In this document: positions 10,376-20,936 of the stretch, one piece after another
How positions within the stretch are numbered: position 1 is the first letter of the stretch
How the letters are laid out: every line of letters starts with the position of its first letter
Assembly: GCF_002865645.1 (NCBI RefSeq)
Contig: NW_020194554.1
Location: forward strand, 806,001 to 870,000
Length of the DNA: 64,000 nucleotides
Source of the DNA: Hyaloscypha bicolor E
Taxonomy: Eukaryota; Ascomycota; Leotiomycetes; Helotiales; Hyaloscyphaceae
Reading direction: 5' to 3'
Notes under the pieces: generated by a model
What the model was told of the DNA's origin: nothing
The model's input: the letters and a program-made list of their open reading frames with translations, nothing else
Databases searched by the model: none
Made by a program: the position numbers and the translations under genes

Positions 10376-13219
10376 ATGTTCCAAATCGCCAGTGCAGATG
10401 GAGCTCTTCCCAAACAATCTCACCAAGCGGGTCAGATTGACGATCGATACACGGAGCAAGAAATCCAGCAGGTTGCTTTGGATCTCCTTAGAGATGGTCA
10501 TCACTCTTGGAGCGACAATCCTTGACTCTACATCATTCTAAGAGATATCGGCCAGATCAAAGATACTAGCCAACCCCAACCACTGGATGTACTGTTAAGA
10601 AATGGACTGAATGACATGTGGATTCCCCTTACCTCCGATACTACCCTCCGGCAATTACTCAAACCAGAGATTTGCTTCCAATTTCTCAGAGCGCAGGACC
10701 GTGTTTGCCTTCATTCAAAATGCTTTCGATTAGGACCCCGAGATTCCCATGGACACTTCGCAACAAGACATGATGCCCCTTTCGAACGTCGCCGATCAAT
10801 CGGGCGAGGACGTATTGGCCGCGTGGATGAGGTCTTAAGTCTGAGTGACAGAAGAGTGTACGCAAGGAAGACTATTCGGAAAGCCAGTGATTTTGGTGAT
10901 AATCGCGGCCGGGATGACATTGAGTCTTTCCGTTGTGAGGTGCAGGTCTTACGTCGCATCAAGCATCAACACTGTGTTCAAATGGTAAGGAGACCCATAG
11001 TATTTCTCTCATTGTTTGAGGATGATCAAGTTTTTCATTCCAGGGTCTGCAGGAAGTACCGCCGGTGTCACTGGATTGATGCAGCTACCATACTTTCATG
11101 AAGATTGTGTTGAGGTCACATTGTGAGACGTCAAGTCAGTGTTATAGGGCGCGACTTCTGCTAACACCCTACTTTGTACCCAACAGGTCGGCAGTTACAC
11201 AAATCCACGCAATCTTGCAATAATCATGTCACCTGTCGCAGACTCGAACCTCAAAGATTTTCTCCAGCTTGCCGAGACCTCCTCTGAGCCCCGCTATGCT
11301 CTTCGAATTCGAGAATGGTTTGGCTGTCTCGCTACAGCGATTCAATACCTCCACATGCACCACATACGCCACAGAGATATTAAGCCTGCAAACATATTGG
11401 TTCACGGGGCGAATGTTCTGTTGGTGGATTTCGAACTTGCCCTCGATTGGAAAGACCTAGGGCAATCCACTACGAATACAAATCGTGGACGGACGCCACT
11501 ATATGCAGCTCCTGAGGTGATGCAAGAACTGGAAAGCAATTCAACATCTGATATATGGTCTCTGGGATGCGTGTTCCTAGAAATGGTCACTGTCCTCAAG
11601 GGCAAATTTATCACAGTTGCGAGAGTATTTCAACTCTCGGACGAAAAGTGCCCTCTTCTCCAACAACCCCAAAGGTATCGATGAATGGATTTCACACTTG
11701 CAAGACTTCTCAAGCGACGACAATTCACCTTTACTTTGGATTTCGAGGATGCTTCAAGTTGATAGAACCTTCCGTGTCAGAGCTACCGACATAATAGACG
11801 AAATACGCAAAACCAGCATCGCTACTCCCACCAACCAGCCAAATCCATATTTTGGGAAATGTTGTCAACGGATAAGCCAAACTGGAGAACACTTACCGAT
11901 GGGCATGCTTTGCGGAATGGAAGTCCTGGAGGTAGAGATTCGTTTGGAATTCTTCATTGCATTGGCTAAAATTATTAGGACTCCACTGAATTACACAGTC
12001 TCAGCGAAGACTGCCTTAAGGCTGAACAACACCGCATATACCGAAATCCAGAAATGTTCCCAGGAATACTCCCTTTCCAACCACTAATGTCATATCTGCA
12101 TCCTTCCTTCATGATTCAGCATCTTACTCAACGCTCGCTGAAGGAATTTAGACGCTCGGTCGTTGCCGACGAACAGTGGGAATCTTTCGGAGTTGATGTG
12201 CAATTGCTCTGTCTCCCATGGCAGCCTCTGCATCTCAATATCAGAAGATACGTACCCTCATGTCACCTCTACTCACTCCAAACACAGTCAAATTCCCAAG
12301 CCATGGCGATCCACTATTCCTTGCCAGTTGGTATTTACAAACCGGCTCAAAAGGCAACGACGAGAAGGTTCAACAAATACCTGGACAAACTGATCAACAA
12401 TCATTTGCCGGATTATGCAAGATTCATGCATAATCTCCGTGGGTTCGACCACTCAAGTAGGACTCTCGAAGTCTTGCTCTTATGCTTCCAGGAATGGAAA
12501 GACAAATCAATTAACAACCCCCAATGCCCAACCCACGAGTTGGTCCTCATGGAAAATGCGATAAAACTCATCGCTATTCAATCGTTTCTTGGCGTCGGCC
12601 TAATCCTCGAAACTATCCCGGCAGCATTTACGCACTCCCCATTCCCGTCCCCGACTGGCCCCCAGCTCGCTTTTCCAGACAACCAGATACCTCGTCTCCT
12701 CAACCGCCAAATCAAAACTATCTTCTTCGCTATCTACAAGACGCTCCTTTTGCAAGTCCTCATGGGATTCAAGGCCGTAGCGTCAAATAAGACATCATGG
12801 GGAACAAGTGTTTTTGTAGGCATATGTCTCGCATTCTTACTTGAGCGAATTGAAGCCGGGAGTCAAGAATATCTATTTTTCGCAAAAAGTGTGTATATGG
12901 ATGAGGAGGGCGGTCTTGGAGACGCAGAAGCGTATAGTAGAGAGGTCGAGAGCGTGGTTTTCGACAGGATATATCGGATTTTGGGGTCGGGGGTCAAGAT
13001 GAAGACAGACGGGGCCAATGCCATGGCGCTGGAATTATTGGACTCTTTGAGGTGGGTGAGAGAAGGTTTTAGTAAGTTTTTGTGTCCGTCCTTTTCTAGC
13101 ACAAGAATTAATTTACCGTAGCAGAGATTGAAGGAGACGAGATGCAGCACGCAGAAATTCGGGCACCGCACTCTTCTCGCCTTGTTTCGGCACTTGCTAA
13201 TTTGGTGCTCTACACGTGA
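10376..13219 (+). pseudogene. Ser/Thr protein kinase with long C-terminal region, decayed
   Basis: A fungal protein-kinase gene read in frame from ATG 10376, with introns at 10985-11186, 11932-11978 and 13072-13124. Kinase landmarks are the glycine loop IGRGRIGRV (about residue 140), the lysine region VYARKTI, a conserved acidic helix (CEVQVLRRIKH), the catalytic loop HIRHRDIKPANIL, APEV, and SDIWSLGCVFLEM. The metal-binding motif reads DFE instead of DFG. Two lesions are visible. An in-frame TGA at 10523-10525 sits where the open frame continues on both sides. A one-base shift lies at about 11600-11616, between VTVLKGKF and REYFNSRTKSALF. After the kinase, a reading frame of about 395 codons (11979-13219) continues in phase through plausible introns; I do not recognise that region. 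It could be a separate, intact gene starting at ATG 12054. Otherwise the locus looks like a recently decayed gene. Confidence 0.7.
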
Positions 13220-14635
13220 GCCCCTGCATACATTTTCGATTCGTGTTCCATTTAAAGTTTCCGGGCTTATGTATCATGTTGATTCTTGTTGTATATATAC
13301 ATATATACTGGTAATTTGACAGTCAGGTTAGAAAAGTAGATATTGAGGAAGGATTGACAGACTCCGAAGAACTGATACACACATACGATACCCTGTTCAA
13401 TGTACCAGCAACTTTGGCAATATTTTCCTACACTGCTCACAAAGGGCACCACAGCTGTTACAGTAGGCAGTCAGATGTGCTGTAAGGCTGCAAGTCGACT
13501 TCCCCCATCAAAAATGCTGTAGCGTTTTCCTAAATCCGCTGAAAATACCGCCAGGCCAACGTCCCCCTTCAATACACTCCACCCTCGTCATCCTCCTCTC
13601 TTTCTCATAGCCTTCTCAACGGCAACGTAAAACTCAGCTTCTATTGCCAGATGAATCGCTCCTGATTCCGCCCTACCACAATAATGAATTATCCGGGTTG
13701 CAAACATGCTCCGCTAGGTAGAGTCGGCGATGGAATCAACTTCAACGAAGTCCAGCCTTCCGCCAACAGCGCCCCTCCAATCCATTACCAACTCTATCCG
13801 GTTGGCCAAAGTGCAAAGTCCTCTCATAAATGTGGGGCCCCGGAGATAAAGATAACTTTATCACTGACGACGGCAAGAAGTACGGTGTCGAGAGAACCTG
13901 TTCCTGGCGTTGAAACGTCTGCGACTTAGAACGAAACCAAGATCCTGAGAATTGACACGATTTCTATCAAGCAAAGATGGCACTTGGGAGCGAAATCATC
14001 AAGTGCAACAGATGGGCTCTATTTACAAGCAAGCGAGGCAAGTGGTTATGATAGCTATCGGGTCAGCCTCATTCTGCTCTACTTTTGGCTATTCTGATCA
14101 GCCTGAAGAACTATATTTTTGAACAGAATCAAGCTGGATGGATTATCTGCTCTGGAGTTCAATCTAAGAATCCGAAGTAGGCTGAGAAATTGGAGCGATA
14201 AAGCCATAAACCAAGTATCAAAGTTCCAATTCGATGGACTATCCCTGAATTCGTGTTATTATACAAGACGTTGGGCGTGCAAAATCATGCATTACCCACC
14301 CAGGATATTCTGAGCTCAGTATACCTGCGCCGCGCTCCCATGATCCTGTCCAATTTACCCATGCCAGCCAAAAGTGACACGACAGCACGAAGCTTAGCCA
14401 AACAACGCCTTGCTACCCATGCTGTATTCAACTGCGCCGTGGAGAAGTATGCCGGTACCCGCACCATTCAAACAACTCAAACCCAGCTCCTTGCCCCAAC
14501 AGTTTTAACGCCCACTCCGGGATGATTTTTATTTCGACGGCGGAAGTCACCCAGTTCTGGTTGATTGCCTTGTGAATGCTGCGAGGGCGGCAGAAGCAAC
14601 ACTCGAAGCATTTCAGCAGCGAAGGTACAGTACTA
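13220..14635. other. Intergenic, no supported gene
   Basis: Only short frames without recognisable domains. A pyrimidine-rich stretch lies at about 13560-13620. No RNA gene or repeat is obvious. Confidence 0.4.
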
Positions 14636-15075
14636 GTCGCTTAGTTCTCGTGTTTTGCTGTTTTTACCGCAAAAGTCACCTGATTCACTTCCCAGTTTTA
14701 CGGTAAAGGCATCAATTTCACGTAACGCCCAATTAGCACCTAACTAATTCGAGTCTTCCGTACATTTTTATCTCTTTATATAGCGCTTATAAGCTAAGTT
14801 TATAGGTTAATTCAGGAGTAAATCCTAGGAATAGTATTAAATTGTGATTTTACACCTATTTTCGCTTAATTACGCCACCCCGTACCTTTACCCTCATTAA
14901 ACCTTTCCTACATTACTTTTAATTTTAATTTCAAGGAGATAGAACAATTGGAATTGTTCAAAATAGCCTATGTTTTAATTCTTAGATCTAGTTCTAATAT
15001 ATTTTCGTGGAATAATAAGTTGGTATTCTTACTGACTTTTGGTGCAATTCGCTTAAAACACGAGAACTAAGCGAC
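14636..15075. mobile_element. MITE-like element with 21-bp perfect terminal inverted repeats
   Basis: The ends are inverted copies of one 21-bp sequence beginning GTCGCTTAGTTCTCG (14636-14656 and 15055-15075), enclosing about 400 bp of AT-rich sequence without a coding frame. I could not find a convincing target-site duplication, so the superfamily is unassigned. A folded remnant of a larger element is the alternative. Confidence 0.75.
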
Positions 15076-16054
15076 AGTCACTGTAGCTTGCTCGGAGAAT
15101 GTGCCACCTCGATCCCTTGCTGTATCGTTTGCGAGACGAATTGCTTCGTCTCTGGGAATATCTGAACAGCATCCTTTCTCGTGTTGTATGAAGGGCGACG
15201 GTCAGGCTTGAAGGGATTCGCTAGACTTGTGAGTTGACCTGGAGTTTGTGGCTCTGCGCAGTGGATGCTTACTCTGATCTACGTACTTCCCTGGGCTTGG
15301 CAAATGGCTATGGTGCTCCAAGCCCGCCGGAACGACCACTCGTCGAGAGGCCAATAACCATGACAAATTGGTCGGCGTGAGGTCAAAGGAGGGGGTAGTT
15401 CTGTTTCTCTCTCACAATTAGAGCTGGCGGAACAATGGTGGAATTGTTGCAGAGTCTAGTGGTCTAGTCGCCCTCGTTGATTTCCTCGCCGTCTCACAGC
15501 CTTGCGGGATGTGCCGCACTGAACTAGGATTCGATGTAGGGCTGCACAACTGATCCTTGCTTACACGAGTTCACTGTTTCATGCCTGGCCGTTTAGCAAT
15601 CTGCTCCGCTGTGGCCAGGTGCGCACTTCTATGATCAAATACCGCAAAATTAGAGCGAATCAGAAGTCTTAGATCGAGAAGAAGAATATATGATTCGCTG
15701 CAAAAGCTCGCTTAAACACATGGACTAGTTCACAATCGGCTGCAGCTGCACGGATAGTGGGTCCAACTCAAATAACCTTTTTTTTTAAATCTAAATATAA
15801 TTATTCTTTTTTATTTTAGAACTATTTTAAATATAATTCCGCGTTAAGCGAAAAGTAGTATTAAGAGCTAAAAGAAATAAAACTTATATTAAAATAAGAC
15901 TATAATATTAATTAATTATAAGCTCTAATAATCTAAGTCTTATAAAGGGTTTATATTCTTAAGAATTAAAGCTATAATTAATAAGTAAGCTTTTAAGGAA
16001 TTTATAATTAAATTTTATATATAATTTTAATTAAAATTTTAAATATTATTTAAA
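15076..16054. other. Intergenic, turning AT-rich from about 15780
   Basis: No gene is supported. A small perfect hairpin (GAGACGAA, loop TTGC, TTCGTCTC) lies near 15133-15152. From 15780 the base composition drops sharply and resembles the RIP-type block at the right of the window. Confidence 0.4.
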
Positions 16055-16403
16055 TTATATAAGTTTCTAGAATTATAAACTTAGGTTTATTATAGTTGAA
16101 TAAGGCTCTTATTTTAGATGAGTACTTAAAAACTTATTTAAGAAAGCGCGATTTTTAGAGTAAAAAAATATAAATATCAAGCGGTGAGAAGAAGCTCGAA
16201 TAAGTGCGATGCTGGGATATTGGTATTAGCTTAGCTTCTCGCCCAGCAAGCAACTTCTCAGTGATTGCCCAGCACGCGAGCCTTAAAAATCGTGTTCCCG
16301 CGCCTTTCTTAATAACTCCGTACTTACTTACTTAGAATTAGAGCCCTATAGTTTGAATTAATTACAGCAAGCCCAAGTTTATAATTCTAGGAACTTATAT
16401 AGT
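16055..16403. repeat. Long imperfect inverted repeat in an AT-rich island
   Basis: The left arm (about 16055-16149) and the right arm (about 16300-16403) align as inverse complements over roughly 100 bp, for example AGAATTATAAACTTAGG against CCCAAGTTTATAATTCTAGG. The differences seen are mostly transitions with more A/T in the left arm. This could be a MITE or a truncated palindromic element partly mutated by RIP. Confidence 0.65.
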
Positions 16404-16575
16404 TTAGACAATATTTGGCCACGTGGTCGGAGGGTCGTGAAATCGTGATTTTGCAGCAGACCGTAGAGTTTCGCCTACTGCACAGCGGTCGTTGCTTTTG
16501 AGTCGGACCGACTGAGACACCTGCAGGTGTCGAGTGTACGGAGGGTAACCTGATAAGACAGTCCAGAGAAAGCTT

Positions 16576-16699
16576 ACAGCGTCTCTTCCCGATTAAAGGT
16601 AGCGAGACCGGGGGCGGGAAAGAGTGTTTAAACCAATTCTGGTGATTTTCTGGCTAGACCCCCCCTGTCTCGCTACATTTAATCGGGCAGAGACGTTGT
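16576..16699. repeat. Short inverted-repeat element in front of the P450 gene
   Basis: Two arms of about 40 bp (16576-16615 and 16659-16699) are inverse complements with a few mismatches. Key blocks are CCCGATTAAAGGTAGCGAGAC and, inverted, GTCTCGCTACATTTAATCGGG. The loop is 43 bp. The element ends about 140 bp before the P450 start, so it lies in the likely promoter or 5' leader. Confidence 0.75.
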
Positions 16700-16841
16700 A
16701 ACCTTGTGGGGTGAATGCTGACGGCTAATCCCGCCCGGTACATATATCTCTCTTTCCCGTGGTCTACCTCCCAAATCTTTATCACGTTCGGTTTCGCACG
16801 ACTACTCAGGCTATCGGGGTCTCCAAAAATTAGGTTTCGCC

Positions 16842-18528
16842 ATGTCACGTGTCGTCTCAGTGGAGGCTGCGCTTCTATTGCTTGCTTTGTATATGATCAA
16901 AAGGGCGCTCTTCGATAAAAAGAAGAATGTCGCACCGCTTCCGCCAGGGCCTAAAGGGCTTCCGCTTATTGGAAACATCACGGATATGCCGCCGACGGGG
17001 ATGCCGGAGTATCAACATTGGCTGAAGCATAAAGATCTATATGGTCCGATAAGCTCGGTGACAGTTCTCGGTCAGGTAATCATCATCCTTCACGACAAGA
17101 ATATAGCGCATGACTTGATGGAGAAACGTTCCACAATACACTCAGGGAGGCCGAGGATGGTGTTTGCCTTTGAGATGTAAGCTGTCTCTACTTCACAGAA
17201 AAGCGCCGGAAGCTCACTGATAACATTCTTTAGGTGTGGGTGGTTAGAAACGCTATCAAGCCAACCAAACAACAGCAGACACAGGCTCTATCGCAAGTAT
17301 GCTCACCAAGAGATTGGCACGAAGGCAGCAGTATCACGGTTCTCTGCGATACAAGAGGCCGAGGTGGGCCGGTTTCTTTCGCGGATGAATCGTACACCGG
17401 ATGAAATGATCGCACATCTCAAAACGTGAGGAAAACGGATTCATTAGAGACTGCGCGGATATATGGGCTAATACATAGTACAGAGAAGCTGGGGCAACGA
17501 TCCTTAAGATAACTTACGGCTATAACATCGAGCAACACAAAGAAGATCCACTTGTCAAAGTTGTTGATGAAGCTCTAGAGCAATTTTCGGCGGCGGTAGT
17601 GCCAGGGGTATGGATGGTGGATATTCTTCCCATTTTGCGATATCTTCCGGACTGGTTGCCCGGAGTTGGATTCAAGCGCACCGCTCGGTTGTGGAGGAAA
17701 ACACTGACGGATGTGGTCAACAACCCGTACATATATGTCAAGCAGCGAATGTCGGATCACTCGAACGAAGATTCTTACGTGTCAAAACTCATCGAGCAGA
17801 ATCTACCGACTCTTGGACCGGAAGAAGAGCATGCGATCAAATGGAGTGCTGCATCACTGTACACAGGCGGTGCAGACACAAGTGTCTCAACCATGACCTC
17901 CTTCTTTCTCGCAATGAGCATAACTCCTGAAGTTCAACGCAAAGCACAGGAAGAGATTGATCGGGTAGTAGGATCGTCAAGACTACCAACTTTCAGTGAC
18001 AGGGAAAACCTACCATATGTGGATGCAATTGTCAAAGAGGCTTTACGATGGCATCCCATTGCGCCTATGGGACTTCCTCACATGGCAGATCAGGATGATA
18101 CGTACAACGGGTACTTCATCCCCAAAGGGTCACTAATCATACCGTCTATCTGGTGGTTCACACACAATCCCGAAACCTACCACGATCCGATGACGTTTAA
18201 ACCAGAGCGTTATCTAGCGCCATTCAATGAACCAACGCCCTGGGATGTGGTTTGGGGCTTCGGAAGAAGGGTCTGCCCTGGCCGTGTGGTAGCGGATTCA
18301 AACATCTATCTTATGTTTGCTCAGACTCTAGCTGTGTTCGACATCAAAAAAGCTGTTGACGAAAGGGGGGCTGAAATCGAGCCTGAAATCAAGTTTAAAG
18401 CAGGGATTATCAGCCACCCAGTGCCGCCCAAGTGTAGGATAACACCACGCAGTGAGGTACATGAGAAGTTAATCAGCGAAGTGGAGGTAAAGTATCCTTG
18501 TGGAGAGAGCGATGCCAAATTTCTTTAG
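16842..18528 (+). CDS. Cytochrome P450 monooxygenase
   Basis: A full-length class II microsomal P450 of 523 residues. Exons are 16842-17176, 17234-17425 and 17484-18528 (1572 nt, in frame). The protein starts with a membrane anchor (about residues 5-22), then a basic stretch and the proline-rich hinge PLPPGPKGLPLIGN. Further landmarks are the oxygen-binding helix TGGADTS (about 304), the ExxR motif KEALR (about 360), PERY (about 415) and the heme loop FGRRVCPGR with ligand Cys near 439. The overall pattern resembles the fungal group often labelled O-methylsterigmatocystin oxidoreductase-like; that label does not establish a substrate. No backbone synthase gene lies within the window, so there is no support for a biosynthetic cluster here. 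All key residues are present and no lesion was seen. Confidence 0.92.
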
Positions 18529-20936
18529 AAAATAAAGAAATTCAAGTAATAGGTTTGGGCTTTAAGGCCACCTCGTTTAGACTTTGTGGTGGCGGCAGGA
18601 GTACCTGTACTTAGGGTTAAGAGTCCAGCAGAATGCAATTACGCCGCAGCAGGTTGCCACATTGAGCCAGGAGACTAATCAAGCTGTCAAGGCAGCTGGT
18701 GAGACAAGAAGAGCAACTGAACTTTTGCAGAAGACGAATGACATGGCCACAGCGACGAACGACATTGCGTAGGCGTTTCTAAATATGAGTCTAGAATATT
18801 CTAGAAGCTATGCCTTTCCTTGAAGTAGAATAAGATGTATTCTACTTAGGCAGTTTCTCAAGCAGTCATCAGGACCGCTTGTTGCCCTACCGGAACCCGC
18901 TCCCGAGCAACGCTGACCTTATAAGTTGGCCTACAATTGGGAATCCGAGAAACAAGAAACAGACTTCATGGCTGACTTTAGGAACATTACAGTCTTATTA
19001 ATTATAGTCAGAATGCGCACAATTACACTGAGGATTTCTCTGTGAGGATAACTTGCCTTTAGATTTTTGTTTCACCACAGTTCCTCTCGTGATGAAACGA
19101 CGTTTACTCACAGCTCTGGAGCCGGAACGGCGATCTGGCTGGCCGGAGTCTCCTCTGCGATGCTACCGCGGACCCAGGCCAAATGAGTGAGAACTCAAAT
19201 CCCTCGGTGATTACGAGGTTGAATCAATTGAACTCGATTCAAGGCTATAGAACGGATTACTATAGAAGAGATCGCGAAGTCATGATAATCAGAACGGTGA
19301 CCGCTGCCCCGAGCGAATTCCTATACACCCCAACGTTCGAAATCTGAGGCTTCCTCACTAACAACCAGGCACACCGAGTTGCCGGAACGGGGACGTAGAT
19401 GACGGGCGTCGTGGCAACGTCCGTTTGGTGCGAGCTAGGCACACAATGTGTTCTTTCTAGAGAGCCTTCGCGGTCCTGGTCACGGTGATCCCAATCGAAT
19501 CGTTCTAAATCTGGCCTTTGAAGTTCGCTGGATGATCATATCAGACATCAATTATTGCTATAGAATACTGGCAAGCCGTTTACAGATGATTTAAATCATC
19601 TAGAACGATTTATTCCGTCCATGTCAATACATATTGGGAAGGCATCCGGGAGTCGGACTTCCTGACAAGTGGCGAGGCACTTCGAAAGTTGATGCAAGCT
19701 AGAGAAGCGAAGGCACAAGATCATGTCGAGGACGTCGGACACCGTGTTGTAGAAAAGCTGCACCTTCTCGCCAGTGTTGGAGCACGCGAATCAAACGAGA
19801 GGGGAATGGCACAACGAAACGGTGAACAAAGCCACAAGAGATTTGTCGAGGTGAGGTTAGAGGGAATTGATATCAAATACGCTTCTGGAGTTTGATCCCT
19901 AGAAATCAGAGCCAAATTGAGCTTAATTCTGGGACCATGAATGCACTTTGGGGTAGTAGAAAGCAGTTTCAAGCCATAAAAACAAATGGAAGACTACAAC
20001 TAAGCAGAATGTTTCACGTCTCGCATCTTGAATCTCCTCTCAGGTACTGCATTTTGATTTTGGATAGCGTTCGTCATTAGTTACCGGGCCCGAGGCTGAG
20101 GACACTTGAGCTTGGTATATAGAAGAGGGGGCGCACCCGCTGTATAGGATCCGGGGTTCTATTCAATGTTGGGCCATGTCGTTAAGTGCTTGGGATCTAA
20201 GGAGGTCACACGATTTGCTTCTCCGTAGAATCTGTTTTTGCTTTCAAATTCGTTGCTGGAGAATCTGGTCGTCTGGGTGGAGCCCGGGATGTAGGTTAAT
20301 TCTCGACTTCGTGAGCTGTTAGGCAAGACCACCGTTAAGGACCATAAATTGTGTGTGTCAAGTTTGCTGAGTCGATAAAGCTGACAACGGTCAAACAGCA
20401 TTGTCTGAAAGAAGAGGCCAACGTGAGTTTGGAAGGTTCAGTAGAAAGTGGCAGTACATTCAAATCAAGAGGAAAATGATTATGAGACGCAGGTTGAAAC
20501 GCAGGCAAGAACATAAAAGTTATGGTGGAATTCACTAAGAATACAGAGTGAGGGCAAGGCTCGAACAGCATTAACGATTAAGAACCCAAGCAGTGGGGGC
20601 ACACAAATGGGCCGGGAATGGCATTTTTCATAGCGCCTGGGCCATCGCCATACTTCGAGCTCGCCACTAGGTTCAACAACAAGCAGAAGTTGTATGGAAG
20701 GGCAAAAGCGAAGGTGACCGTTGGTGGAGACAAGGAGCTCGAAAAATGGAAAACCAGGTCACGGTGTGGATGGGCACAACAGGCTGGCGCCTTTTGTTCG
20801 TGTGCAAACATATTGCACAAACACGGATTCTCCAACTCACTTGCCGATTTCAGGATATACTAAAAACTAAGGATGTCATCCACGCGCATTTCTAAACAAA
20901 CCAAAACTACGACTCTCCCACTGAGGATTAATCTCT
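18529..20936. other. Intergenic, no supported gene
   Basis: About 2.4 kb with only short frames. A 62-codon frame at 18584-18772 has a heptad-like Gln/Thr/Ala-rich composition but no support as a gene. Composition is normal, with no long inverted repeat or RNA gene. Confidence 0.4.

Noticed and set aside
16842..18528. P450 as part of a secondary-metabolite cluster
   Set aside because: No polyketide synthase, peptide synthetase or terpene gene lies in the window.
18584..18772. 62-codon heptad-like frame after the P450 gene
   Set aside because: Too short and without a promoter, intron or homologous feature I can name.
20578..20863. Opposed frames just downstream of the STAND-like gene
   Set aside because: Neither frame shows a motif, and both sit in likely 3' flank.
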